Assembly: GCA_023228425.1 (NCBI GenBank)
Contig: JALOBE010000011.1
Location: forward strand, 1-64,000
Length of the DNA: 64,000 nucleotides
Origin: Syntrophales bacterium
GTDB taxonomy: Bacteria; Desulfobacterota; Syntrophia; Syntrophales; UBA2210
Reading direction: 5' to 3'
The translations under genes were made by a program, and so were the position numbers. Under the pieces are notes generated by a model, which saw only the letters and a program-made list of their open reading frames with translations, made no database searches and had not been told where the DNA came from. Within the stretch, counting starts at the first letter, position 1. Each line of letters begins with the position of its first letter. Positions 16,304 to 25,313 of the stretch are shown here, one piece after another.

Positions 16304-17146
16304 ATGATCACTTTCAAGAAATACCGGAAGACAATCCTGGTGCTGGTTCTTGTCCTTGCCCTTTCTCTGGTTCTTCTCTCAGTTTTCAACAGGGAATCGG
16401 ATGAGACGGGTCTCGCGCGAAAAGTCATTCTCGAGGCGGCCCGGCCCCTCCAGACGTTCATCGTCACAACCACGGACAGAATTGCCGGTGCCTGGCGGCG
16501 TTATGTTTTTCTTGTCGGGCTGGAAGAGGAGAACCGGTTTCTCAGGGACGAGATCGCCCTTCGTGACCGGGATCTGAACAGGGCCCGTGAGACCATCCTC
16601 GAGTGCGCCCGGCTGCGGCTTCTCCTGGACGTTAAGGAAACCGCGCCCTTCGAGACGGTGACCGCCCGGGTCATCGCCAGGGACCGTGCCGCTCTTTTCA
16701 GATCGCTGGTGATCGACCGCGGGAGCCGCCACGGCATCACCTCCGGTTCCCCCGTCATTGTCGCCGAGGGCGTGGTGGGCATCGTTATGGAACATTCCTG
16801 GAGCACGTCAAAGGTGATGCTCATCAACGACTATAATTGCCGGATCGACGCCCTGCTTCAGGGAAGCAGGGCCAGGGGCATCTTTGAAGGACACCACGGT
16901 CGCGAATGTTTCCTCAAGTATGTTCCGCGGTCCGAATCGGTCGGCGAGGGGGATGTTGTCGTTACATCCGGTCTGACGGAGACCTTTCCGAAGGGGCTGG
17001 TTCTCGGGACGGTAACGGATGTTGTGAGGGATCCCGATCATCTCTTTCAGGAAATTCGGGTTCGGCCGGCGGTGAATACCGAAAAGGTTGAAGAAGTACT
17101 CGTCGTGATCAGGCCGGGAAGCCCCGGGGAGGAGGCGGCACCGTGA
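16304..17146 (+). CDS. mreC: Rod shape-determining protein MreC
   Basis: The 280-residue protein has an N-terminal membrane anchor (about residues 9-30), a coiled coil (about 65-100) and the periplasmic two-barrel MreC domain (VTARVIARD... GITSGSPVIV...GVVGIV). It scaffolds the elongasome by linking MreB, MreD and penicillin-binding protein 2. The start is uncertain: ATG at 16304 gives the normal short cytoplasmic tail, and an in-frame ATG 18 bases upstream has no better ribosome site. The stop overlaps the GTG of mreD. Confidence 0.93.
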   Translation: MITFKKYRKTILVLVLVLALSLVLLSVFNRESDETGLARKVILEAARPLQTFIVTTTDRIAGAWRRYVFLVGLEEENRFLRDEIALRDRDLNRARETILECARLRLLLDVKETAPFETVTARVIARDRAALFRSLVIDRGSRHGITSGSPVIVAEGVVGIVMEHSWSTSKVMLINDYNCRIDALLQGSRARGIFEGHHGRECFLKYVPRSESVGEGDVVVTSGLTETFPKGLVLGTVTDVVRDPDHLFQEIRVRPAVNTEKVEEVLVVIRPGSPGEEAAP

Positions 17147-17640
17147 TCCGTTATCTGCTTTTTCCGGTCATGGCGCTCGTGCTGATCGTTCTCCAGGTGA
17201 CGCTTGCCGATGTTCTTTTCATGGGTGTCATCAGGATCGAACTGACTCTTATTCTTGTGATATATCTGGGATTTTATGGTGATTTGCTTGAAGGGACCGT
17301 CCTGGCACTGATCCTGGGGTTCATTTTCGACACAATGACGGCCACCGTGCCCTTTTTTTACACCCTGTTTTATCCACTGGTATTTCTGGCCGCGAAGGGT
17401 GCCTCGCTCAGGATATACGGCGAGGGGATTTTCTTTGTCATGGGGTTTGCCCTGTGCTGTTCCCTTGCCGAAAGGGTTGCCGGTTCACTCCTGTACTGGC
17501 ACTATTCAGCCATCCATCCCCCGGCGCCGGGTTTCGGGCCGGTTATCGTGCAGTCCGTGCTTCTTGCTTCTGTGGTTCCTCTGTTTTTCGCGGTCTTCAA
17601 AAAATGTGACGGAGCGGCCCATGTCGGGACTTCAAAATAG
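17143..17640 (+). CDS. mreD: Rod shape-determining protein MreD
   Basis: The 165-residue inner-membrane protein has about five hydrophobic helices and is of normal size for MreD. It starts with GTG overlapping the mreC stop (GTGA), so translation is coupled. It acts with MreC and the RodA-PBP2 pair. The 3' end overlaps the start of mrdA by 20 bases. Confidence 0.88.
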   Translation: MIRYLLFPVMALVLIVLQVTLADVLFMGVIRIELTLILVIYLGFYGDLLEGTVLALILGFIFDTMTATVPFFYTLFYPLVFLAAKGASLRIYGEGIFFVMGFALCCSLAERVAGSLLYWHYSAIHPPAPGFGPVIVQSVLLASVVPLFFAVFKKCDGAAHVGTSK

Positions 17641-19519
17641 GCTCAACCGGCAGGATCCCTCCCGGTTGAGGATTCGCCTCATCGTGGCGGGTTGCATCGT
17701 ATCCCTTGCCTTCGCCCTTCTCGGCGGCAGGTTCTGGTACCTCCAGGTGGTCAAGGGACCTGAATTAAGAGAACGGTCCGAAAACAACCGGATCCGGGTG
17801 CGGGAAATCAAGCCTCTCAGGGGTCTCATACTTGACTCCCGGGGAACGATACTCGTTGACAACAGCGCCTCTTTCGATATCGGGATTATTCCCAACGAAG
17901 CCCGGAACGTCGATGCCGTTGTCGATACACTGAAGCGTCTTTACGATGAACAGGAGCTTTCTTACGCGGGAGTGCCGGACTTTCAGCCGGGAAGGAGGCT
18001 GTTCACGCCCGTCAGCCTGGAGCGTAATGTGGGTTGGGACAAACTCGCCCTGGTGGAAGCACATTCGGCCGCGCTGCCGGGGGTTGTCATCGATGTCGTC
18101 CCCGTGAGGAATTACACCATGGGCCCCTCCATGGCCCACGTATTGGGCTATGTCGGTGAAATCAGCCCGGAGGAGCTGCGCGGGCCGTCTCGTCGCGACT
18201 ATCGTCCCGGGTCCATCATCGGAAAGTCGGGCATCGAGAGGATGATGGACCGGTACCTGAAAGGAGAAAGCGGCGGAGAGCAGATCGAAGTCAATGTGGT
18301 GGGAAGGACGCTGAATGTTCTTGCCCGGGTTGAAGCGATGCCGGGGCTCAACGTGGTTACCACCCTGGACGCCGGACTTCAGAAACTGTGCTGGGACGTC
18401 CTTGAAGATCACGCGGGCGCTGTCATTGTCATGGATCCCCGGGACGGATCCATCCGCGCCATGGTCAGCAAACCCTCCTTCGATCCCAATCTTTTTAACC
18501 GTGGTATCACCGTCCGGGACTGGGATGCGTTTCGTGGTGACACCCGGGCGCCCTTCAAGAACAGAGCGATCGCGGCCCACTATCCCCCGGCATCGCTTTT
18601 CAAGCTCATCGTGGCCGCTGCCGCTCTGGACCGGGGACTGATAACGGGGGATGAGACCATATCCTGCAGGGGATCCCTGGTGGTGGGCGACCGCACCTTC
18701 AGATGCTGGAAGAGGGAAGGGGGACACGGGGCCCTGAACCTCCACCAGGCAATCGTTCAGTCCTGTGACGTTTATTTTTATACTCTGGGACTCCAGCTCG
18801 GTATCGATGTCATCGCCGAGTACGCCAGGGCTTTCGGCCTGGGGGAACTCACGGCACTGGACATCCTGGGCGAAAAGGAAGGTCTGGTTCCCAGCCGGGA
18901 CTGGAAGCACCGCAGATTCGGGGAATCATGGCAGCAGGGCGAAACGGTTTCAGTTTCGATCGGCCAGGGCTTCCTGAACGCGACGCCCCTGCAGCTCGTC
19001 CGTGCCTTCAGTGCCTTGACGAACGGGGGAATCTTGTACAAGCCCAGGATTCTGGATCGGCTGGAGACGCCCCGGGGAGAGGTCGTCGATGTGTTTCATC
19101 CCCTGGAGGTGGCCCGTCTGCCCTTGAGCCCCGAGCATCGCGAACGGCTCAAAAAGGCCCTGTGGGGGGCCGTCAATGAGCAGAGAGGAACCGGGGGAGC
19201 CGCCGGAAGGAGTGAACGTGATGTCTGTGGAAAAACCGGCACGGCCCAGGTCATCTCCATGCCCGACGACGATGACGAGGTAAAAACCATGAAGACACCT
19301 CAAATGCACAGGGATCACGCGCTCTTTGTCTGTTCGGTTCCCTGCGGGGACCCCCGCGTTACGGTGATAATCGTTGTTGAACACGCGGGACACGGTGGAT
19401 CCGTCGCCGCCCCCATGGCGAGGAAAATCGTCGACTGGTACATGGAACACAGGAGCGAACCGGGAAGCGAAGGGGAAACCCTGACGGTTCGGGGCGCAGG
19501 ACACGGGCATGAAAATTGA
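17621..19519 (+). CDS. mrdA: Penicillin-binding protein 2 (transpeptidase)
   Basis: The 632-residue class B PBP cross-links peptidoglycan during cell elongation. It has an N-terminal membrane helix at about 18-40, a dimerisation/pedestal region, then the transpeptidase domain with catalytic Ser325 in SLFK (SxxK), the SCD triad at 381-383 (PBP2 types have S-x-D here rather than S-x-N) and KTG at 538-540. GGAG lies seven bases before ATG inside the mreD end. The gene runs into rodA with an 11-base overlap, giving the usual PBP2-RodA partnership. Confidence 0.96.
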   Translation: MSGLQNRLNRQDPSRLRIRLIVAGCIVSLAFALLGGRFWYLQVVKGPELRERSENNRIRVREIKPLRGLILDSRGTILVDNSASFDIGIIPNEARNVDAVVDTLKRLYDEQELSYAGVPDFQPGRRLFTPVSLERNVGWDKLALVEAHSAALPGVVIDVVPVRNYTMGPSMAHVLGYVGEISPEELRGPSRRDYRPGSIIGKSGIERMMDRYLKGESGGEQIEVNVVGRTLNVLARVEAMPGLNVVTTLDAGLQKLCWDVLEDHAGAVIVMDPRDGSIRAMVSKPSFDPNLFNRGITVRDWDAFRGDTRAPFKNRAIAAHYPPASLFKLIVAAAALDRGLITGDETISCRGSLVVGDRTFRCWKREGGHGALNLHQAIVQSCDVYFYTLGLQLGIDVIAEYARAFGLGELTALDILGEKEGLVPSRDWKHRRFGESWQQGETVSVSIGQGFLNATPLQLVRAFSALTNGGILYKPRILDRLETPRGEVVDVFHPLEVARLPLSPEHRERLKKALWGAVNEQRGTGGAAGRSERDVCGKTGTAQVISMPDDDDEVKTMKTPQMHRDHALFVCSVPCGDPRVTVIIVVEHAGHGGSVAAPMARKIVDWYMEHRSEPGSEGETLTVRGAGHGHEN

Positions 19520-20618
19520 CCGAAGGGTGCTGACTAATTTTGAGTGGTTACTGCCGCTGCTGGTAGTGTCGATTTGTGCCGTGGGGGTTATGAACCTCTA
19601 CAGCGCTGGTTCAAACCTGCCCTTCACGACCGGGACACCGTCCTGGATGAAGCAGATGTACTGGATCGGCATGGGGCTGGTCGCCATGATGTTCTGCCTT
19701 GCCGTCGACTACCGGCATATCGTCCGCCACGGCTACATCATCTATGGCATATCGATTCTGCTGCTCGCGGGGGTGCTCCTGTACGGAAGTATAACCCATG
19801 GATCGCAACGGTGGCTGTCCCTGGGCGATTTCTCCTTTCAGCCCTCGGAACTCGTCAAGCTCACCATGGTTATCGCCCTGATAAAGTACATCGATGAGCG
19901 CAATGTCGGGACGGTCTTTTCTCTTCCGGCGCTCATGATTCCCTTTGTGATCGTCATGCTCCCCGTGGTGATGATTATAAAACAGCCCGACCTGGGTACG
20001 GGAGTTTTCCTGCTGCTTCTTTTCCTGTCAATCATTCTGTTCGCCGGAGTCGAGATGCGGGCCTTTTTCACCCTTGTCGCGGCGGGGGTGGCTTTTCTCC
20101 CGGTCATGTGGTTCGCGATGAAAGAGTATCAGCGGGACCGTCTGCTCATGTTTCTGAATCCCGAACGGGATCCCCTGGGAGCCGGGTACCACATCATCCA
20201 GTCGATCATAGCCGTCGGTTCCGGGGGTCTCATCGGGAAGGGGTACATGAAGGGCACTCAGAGCCAGCTGAAATTTCTGCCCGAACAGCAGACGGATTTC
20301 GTTTTTTCCGTTTTTGCTGAAGAGTGGGGATTCCTGGGAGTAATAGCGGTTCTCGCGCTGTTTTTTTCGATCCTCCTGTGGGGTTTTCACATCGCCCGGA
20401 GGGCCCGCGATTTTTCGGGGTCCATGCTCGCCTTCGGCATGACGATGATTATTTTCTGGGGCGTATTCGTAAACGTGGGCATGGTGCTGGGCATCCTCCC
20501 CGTCGTGGGCATCCCGCTTCCCTTCATGAGTTATGGCGGTTCATGCATGGTTGTTCTCATGATGGCCGTGGGGTTGATGATGAACGTGAGCATGCGGCGG
20601 TTTGTGCTGCAGTCGTGA
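19509..20618 (+). CDS. rodA: Peptidoglycan glycosyltransferase RodA
   Basis: The 369-residue SEDS-family membrane protein with about ten helices polymerises lipid II glycan strands with PBP2. Family signatures seen are GSQRWLSLGDFSFQPSEL, KQPDLGTG, the loop FLPEQQTDFVFSVFAEEWGF with the essential acidic residue region, and the C-terminal GIPLPFMSYGGSC. It is the last gene of the mre operon. Confidence 0.97.
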   Translation: MKIDRRVLTNFEWLLPLLVVSICAVGVMNLYSAGSNLPFTTGTPSWMKQMYWIGMGLVAMMFCLAVDYRHIVRHGYIIYGISILLLAGVLLYGSITHGSQRWLSLGDFSFQPSELVKLTMVIALIKYIDERNVGTVFSLPALMIPFVIVMLPVVMIIKQPDLGTGVFLLLLFLSIILFAGVEMRAFFTLVAAGVAFLPVMWFAMKEYQRDRLLMFLNPERDPLGAGYHIIQSIIAVGSGGLIGKGYMKGTQSQLKFLPEQQTDFVFSVFAEEWGFLGVIAVLALFFSILLWGFHIARRARDFSGSMLAFGMTMIIFWGVFVNVGMVLGILPVVGIPLPFMSYGGSCMVVLMMAVGLMMNVSMRRFVLQS

Positions 20619-20695
20619 CGGTACGGGATATTCCGGCTTTTCGTGAGTTCGTCGGAATGCAATGGTCCCGATACAGAAAGGAAGGCTTGCGAGAC

Positions 20696-21058
20696 GTGGG
20701 AAAACGAGACGACGAGATCAAGGCGTTTCTTGGAAAGGAAACGGAATTTGACGGGAAACTCATTTTGTGTGGAACCATTCGGATTGACGGACGTTTCAAG
20801 GGGGAGATCCACGGGGCGGGCATGCTCATTGTGGGGAAAGACGCCTCCGTGGAGGCTGCCGTTACCGTGGATCGCATACAGATCTCCGGTGCCGTCAAGG
20901 GAAAGCTCACCATCAAGGAGAAAGTTGAGATTACCGAAACGGGTTCCCTGGCCGGCACGCTCGTCACGCCTGTTCTGGTCATCGGGGAAGGCGCCCGCTT
21001 TGACGGGCAGTGCACCATGGGCGCTGAAACCGGGGGGGACGGCGATTCCGGGGGCTGA
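20696..21058 (+). CDS. Bactofilin family cytoskeletal protein
   Basis: The 120-residue protein folds as a right-handed beta-helix with repeating glycine-rich turns (TIRIDGRFKGEIHGAG..LIVG..ASVEA) and polymerises without nucleotide, often near the membrane for cell-shape or polar functions. The GTG start yields MGKRDDEIKAFLGKETEFDGKL, the usual bactofilin opening, with GAAGG about ten bases upstream. An in-frame ATG at 20657 would add 13 residues. It lies between rodA and the ATPase cluster, consistent with a morphogenetic role. Confidence 0.88.
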   Translation: MGKRDDEIKAFLGKETEFDGKLILCGTIRIDGRFKGEIHGAGMLIVGKDASVEAAVTVDRIQISGAVKGKLTIKEKVEITETGSLAGTLVTPVLVIGEGARFDGQCTMGAETGGDGDSGG

Positions 21059-21142
21059 TGTTGTACTCCCGCCTCCCGCATCGCTTGCAACCGGAGCACG
21101 ATATGCCTTCCCGGCATGCGGCACAGGAAGGCTGGAAAATGC

Positions 21143-21171
21143 TTGACAAGCGGAAAGACTTATGGTTAGTA
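21143..21171 (+). promoter_or_regulatory. Candidate promoter of the F-type ATPase cluster
   Basis: TTGACA at 21143-21148 is a perfect -35. After a 17-base spacer comes TTAGTA, a poor -10. It lies 114 bases before the first ATPase gene and 85 bases after the bactofilin stop, in the only sizeable gap between the two. Confidence 0.35.
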
Positions 21172-21284
21172 CACCACGCGCTTGCGCTTGGTGATCGTAT
21201 CCGACCGGCCCAAGTTCGCTTCCCCGGTAGCATTTATCACGAAATGGCTATCCCGTTTCAGGGTTCGTCAACAGGAGAGGCAGA

Positions 21285-21713
21285 ATGGTAGATCTTGATA
21301 TAACACTTCTGTATCAGGCCGCAAATTTCCTCATCCTCATGTTTATCCTTAATCTCATTCTTTACAAGCCTCTTATGAAACTCCTCGGTGACCGTCAAAA
21401 GCGTATCGATGACGCTCACGACGAGGTCCGGTCTCTTGAGGCATCCATCGATGAAAAAGTTGCCGATTATGAGGATACCCTGCGCAGGGCCCGGGCTGAG
21501 GCCATGGAGGAGCGTGAGAGCATCAAGGCGGCGGGAACCGATGCGGCGAAGGACATTCTCGGGTCAGCCCGCGAAGAGGTGTCCGAAATGATTCAGGGAT
21601 TTAAAACCAGGGCAGCCGCCGAGAAGGAGGAAGCCCGGATACTCCTTCATAAACAGACCCGCCGGATGGCTCGTGAGATTTCCGAAAAGGTTCTGGGAAG
21701 GGGTGTCCAATGA
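21285..21713 (+). CDS. atpF': F-type ATP synthase subunit b'
   Basis: The 142-residue peripheral-stalk subunit has one N-terminal membrane helix (about 5-27) followed by a long charged coiled coil. The pair of unlike b subunits (b' and b) is typical of Desulfobacterota. AGGAG lies upstream of ATG. The gene starts the cluster and overlaps the next by 4 bases. Genes for subunits a and c are not in the window, so the membrane rotor is encoded elsewhere. Confidence 0.88.
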   Translation: MVDLDITLLYQAANFLILMFILNLILYKPLMKLLGDRQKRIDDAHDEVRSLEASIDEKVADYEDTLRRARAEAMEERESIKAAGTDAAKDILGSAREEVSEMIQGFKTRAAAEKEEARILLHKQTRRMAREISEKVLGRGVQ

Positions 21714-22270
21714 AGCGGTTCCTTATTGCAGCAGCCATTGTAGTGTTCTCGGCGGGTCTTTCCTATGCCGCCGGTGATGGAGACCATTCCGGACAGATGA
21801 AGGATTTTCTGTGGAGAATCCTTAACTTCACCATCTTTACCGCCATAATCTACCTGCTGGCGCGCAAGGCCGTCAGGGGGTTTTTCTCAGGGCGACGCCG
21901 GCGGATACGGGAATCCATAGAAGAAGCCGAACGGTTCCGTGACGAGTCTCTCGAGAAACTGCGAGAGTACGAGACAAAGCTCGAGAAGGCCTCCCAGGAG
22001 ATCGTCGGGATCGCGGAGATGATCCGGTCCCAGGGAGAGCGCGAGAAGGAAAAGATCATTGATGACGCGAAGATAGCGGCGGAAAAGATGAAGCAGGACG
22101 CCGGAACCCGGATCGACCAGGAGTTCAAGAAAGCCGTGGCGGAGCTGAAGGAAGAGGCGACGAGGCTGTCCGTCGAGATGGCGGAAGAGATATTGAAGAA
22201 CAATATCGATGAAAAAGACCACGAAGCGATGGTCGACGATTTCTTGAATAGGATGGTGACCAGAAATTGA
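21710..22270 (+). CDS. atpF: F-type ATP synthase subunit b
   Basis: The 186-residue second peripheral-stalk subunit has an N-terminal hydrophobic, signal-peptide-like stretch (about 1-20), a short loop and then the membrane helix (about 35-53). A long coiled coil follows that joins Fo to F1 together with b' and delta. The ATGA overlap with the previous gene implies coupled translation. Confidence 0.9.
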   Translation: MKRFLIAAAIVVFSAGLSYAAGDGDHSGQMKDFLWRILNFTIFTAIIYLLARKAVRGFFSGRRRRIRESIEEAERFRDESLEKLREYETKLEKASQEIVGIAEMIRSQGEREKEKIIDDAKIAAEKMKQDAGTRIDQEFKKAVAELKEEATRLSVEMAEEILKNNIDEKDHEAMVDDFLNRMVTRN

Positions 22271-22812
22271 GAGGAAGCGAAATCGCGAAGCGATATGCCA
22301 AGGCGCTCTTCAAGGTCGCGCAAGAGGATGAGGCTGTCGAAAAAATTCATGGTGAGCTGGCAGGCTTTGCATTGACCCTGCGAGAGAACAAAAACCTGAT
22401 GGAGTTTTTCGCCAATCCTGTATTCGACCAGAACGACAAGATATCGGTCATGAAGGAAATTCTCAAGAAAATGAAAATTTCCGGTCTGACGGCAAACTTT
22501 TTGTACCTTCTTGTCGAAAAGAGAAGGATGAACATTTTCTTCGAAGTCGAGGCCTGTTTCCGTGATTACCTCGACACGCTCATGAACAAGGTCAGGGTAC
22601 AGGTGAAAACGGCATTTCCCCTGTCCGATGAGATGGTTGCAAGACTGTCGGCCCGCCTTCAGGAAATAACCGGCAAAAATGTGGAGATGGCCGTCGATGA
22701 CGACAGGTCGCTCCTGGGAGGAATCGTCGTCGCCGTGGGTGATACCCTCTATGATGGGAGCATTAAAACGCAACTTTCGAGAATCAGGGAACTCATAAGG
22801 GAGGAGATATAG
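22267..22812 (+). CDS. atpH: F-type ATP synthase subunit delta
   Basis: The 181-residue stator subunit binds the top of F1. It has the usual helical N-domain (IAKRYAKALFKVA) and the C-terminal LLGGIVVAVGDTLYDGSIKTQL signature. It starts with TTG overlapping the atpF stop (TTGA); no in-frame ATG fits, because the conserved AKRYAKALF motif follows only seven residues in. Confidence 0.93.
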   Translation: MRGSEIAKRYAKALFKVAQEDEAVEKIHGELAGFALTLRENKNLMEFFANPVFDQNDKISVMKEILKKMKISGLTANFLYLLVEKRRMNIFFEVEACFRDYLDTLMNKVRVQVKTAFPLSDEMVARLSARLQEITGKNVEMAVDDDRSLLGGIVVAVGDTLYDGSIKTQLSRIRELIREEI

Positions 22813-24327
22813 ATGCAGGCGATCAGGGCGGAAGAAATTACACAGATAATCTCGAAGCAGATCAAGGAATACGAGAAAAAACTTGATATAAGCGAGACCG
22901 GTACCGTGCTTAACGTCGGTGACGGCATCGCCCGCGTCTATGGCGTCGAAAATGCCATGGCAATGGAACTTCTCGAGTTCCCCGGCGGTATCCTCGGCAT
23001 GGTGCTGAACCTTGAGCGGGACAACGTGGGTGTGGCCATTCTCGGTGAGGACACGCACATCAAAGAGGGCGATATCGTCAAAAGAACAGGGAATATCGCG
23101 CAGATTCCCGTGGGCGAAGGGGTCCTCGGCCGCGTTATCGACGCTACGGGACGGCCTATCGACGGCAAGGGGCCCATTGAAACCAACGAATTCAGGCGCA
23201 TTGAAATGGTCGCTCCCGGCGTTATCCATCGGCAGCCCGTCAACCAGCCCGTGTACACCGGCCTCAAGGCCATCGACGCCATGACGCCCATCGGCCGGGG
23301 ACAGCGGGAACTGATCATCGGCGACCGGCAGATAGGAAAGACGGCCATCTGCATCGATGCCATTATCCGCCAGAAAACAACGGGCATCAAGTGCATCTAT
23401 GTGGCCATCGGCCAGAAGAAGTCCACCGTGGCGCAGGTGGTCGAGGTGCTGCGGCAGAACGATGCCATGGACTACACCTGCGTGGTTTCCGCCTGTGCCA
23501 GTGACCCCGGAACGCTCCAGTACATCGCGGCCTTCGGTGGTTGCAGCATCGGGGAATACTTCAGGGACAACGGTCAGGACGCCCTCATCATGTACGATGA
23601 CCTCTCAAAACAGGCCGTAGCCTATCGCCAGATTTCACTTCTTTTGAGGCGCCCCCCCGGACGCGAAGCCTTCCCCGGCGACATCTTCTACAATCACTCC
23701 CGACTGCTCGAACGGGCCGCAAAGCTCAACGACGATCTTGGAGGGGGTTCCCTGACGGCCCTGCCGGTCATCGAAACCCAGGCCGGTGACGTGTCGGCCT
23801 TTATTCCCACCAACGTTATTTCCATAACCGACGGTCAGGTATATCTCGAGCCCGACCTCTTCTATTCCGGTGTCCGTCCGGCCATCAATGTGGGACTGTC
23901 CGTGTCACGGGTCGGCGGCGCCGCCCAGGTTAAGGCCATGAAGCAGGTGGCGGGAACCCTGAAACTCGACCTGGCCCAGTACCGTGAGCTTGCTTCCTTT
24001 GCCCAGTTCGGCAGTGACCTCGACAAGGCCACGCAAGCGCAATTGGACCGGGGCGCCCGCCTGGTCGAAATCCTCAAGCAGCCCCAGTACAAACCCATGT
24101 CGCTTCCCGAGGAAGTACTGGTACTGTTCGCGGCGGTCCGCGGATACGTGGACAAGTACGAAGTTGCCCAGCTCAAGAGCTATGAGGAACAGCTGTTGAG
24201 CTTTGTCCGGGCCAAGCACCAGGATGTTCTCGACGAACTGGAGCAGAAGCAGGAAATCGACAGTGACGTGGAAAAGAAACTGAGAGCCGCCCTGGAGGAG
24301 TTCGACAGCATTTTCGCGGCGGCCTGA
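22813..24327 (+). CDS. atpA: F-type ATP synthase subunit alpha
   Basis: The 504-residue non-catalytic nucleotide-binding subunit of F1 has the P-loop GDRQIGKT at 170-177 and the highly conserved ALPVIETQAGDVSAFIPTNVISITDGQ segment that includes the arginine-finger region downstream. Length is standard. It directly follows atpH with no gap. Confidence 0.98.
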   Translation: MQAIRAEEITQIISKQIKEYEKKLDISETGTVLNVGDGIARVYGVENAMAMELLEFPGGILGMVLNLERDNVGVAILGEDTHIKEGDIVKRTGNIAQIPVGEGVLGRVIDATGRPIDGKGPIETNEFRRIEMVAPGVIHRQPVNQPVYTGLKAIDAMTPIGRGQRELIIGDRQIGKTAICIDAIIRQKTTGIKCIYVAIGQKKSTVAQVVEVLRQNDAMDYTCVVSACASDPGTLQYIAAFGGCSIGEYFRDNGQDALIMYDDLSKQAVAYRQISLLLRRPPGREAFPGDIFYNHSRLLERAAKLNDDLGGGSLTALPVIETQAGDVSAFIPTNVISITDGQVYLEPDLFYSGVRPAINVGLSVSRVGGAAQVKAMKQVAGTLKLDLAQYRELASFAQFGSDLDKATQAQLDRGARLVEILKQPQYKPMSLPEEVLVLFAAVRGYVDKYEVAQLKSYEEQLLSFVRAKHQDVLDELEQKQEIDSDVEKKLRAALEEFDSIFAAA

Positions 24328-24389
24328 GACGAACACAGGCACTCACTCCGGCGTAATGTTGTGCAGGTTCTTAAGGAGACGATCCGGTA

Positions 24390-25262
24390 ATGGCTGAATC
24401 ATTAAGAGATATAAAAAGAAAAGCCCAGGCCGTCGAAAAGACGAAACAGATAACACGGGCCATGAACATGGTTGCCGCCTCGAAGCTCAAGTCCGCCCAG
24501 ACGCGGATGGAGAACTTCAGGCCCTACGCCCGGAAAGTCATGGAGGTATTGAACAGCCTGTCGTCGCAGATGTCGGGCATTTCCAATCCTCTCCTGGCCG
24601 TCAGAGAGCCGAAGAGAGCCAAGCTCATCGTCATGACGTCCGACAGGGGGCTTTGCGGGGGGTTTAACACGAACGTTATCAAGGCTGCCGAAGGATTCAT
24701 CAAGTATCACCGGAATGAAGGCAAGGAACTGGCCCTGGTGACGGTGGGCAAGAAGGCCCGCGATTATTTCCGGCGCAAGGAAACCGTAACGAATCAGTAC
24801 GTGGATGTCCTGGCGAATTTCAACATGGAGCTTGCGGTAGCTCTGGGCGCTGACGTGATCGGGCCCTTTGAGGAGGCCGAATATGATGAACTCTTCATTG
24901 CCTACAACGAATTCCGCAACATAGCTTCCCAGAGGCCGAAAATAGTACGCCTGTTGCCGCTTGCCGCCGAAGAGCCGGCTGAAAGCGACGTGTTCGGTGA
25001 CTATATCTATGAGCCCTCCGACGAGGTTCTGTTCGCCCAGATCGTTCCCATGTACATCAGGGTCCAGATATTTAACGGACTCCTGGAAACATCGGCCGGA
25101 GAACACGGGGCGCGCATGGTGGCCATGGAAAACGCCACCAGCAGTTGTGAGGAAATGATTGAGACTCTGACGCTGAAGTTCAACAAGGCACGACAGGCTG
25201 CCATTACGACCGAGCTCATGGATATCGTTGGAGGGACAGAAGCCCTGGCGAAGTCATCATAG
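24390..25262 (+). CDS. atpG: F-type ATP synthase subunit gamma
   Basis: The 290-residue central rotor shaft has both conserved ends: KAQAVEKTKQITRAMNMVAASKL at the N-terminus and the C-terminal helix MENATSSCEEMIETLTLKFNKARQAAITTEL that contacts the catalytic beta subunits. AAGGAG precedes the ATG. Confidence 0.97.
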   Translation: MAESLRDIKRKAQAVEKTKQITRAMNMVAASKLKSAQTRMENFRPYARKVMEVLNSLSSQMSGISNPLLAVREPKRAKLIVMTSDRGLCGGFNTNVIKAAEGFIKYHRNEGKELALVTVGKKARDYFRRKETVTNQYVDVLANFNMELAVALGADVIGPFEEAEYDELFIAYNEFRNIASQRPKIVRLLPLAAEEPAESDVFGDYIYEPSDEVLFAQIVPMYIRVQIFNGLLETSAGEHGARMVAMENATSSCEEMIETLTLKFNKARQAAITTELMDIVGGTEALAKSS

Positions 25263-25313
25263 CCCGGACTGGAACGATTAAAAACCCGGACAGACCATTT
25301 TAAGGAGAGAGGG

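Noticed and set aside
21850..23229. Minus-strand open frame of 459 codons across atpF, atpH and atpA
   Set aside because: It spans three certain ATPase genes in antisense, and its product resembles no protein.
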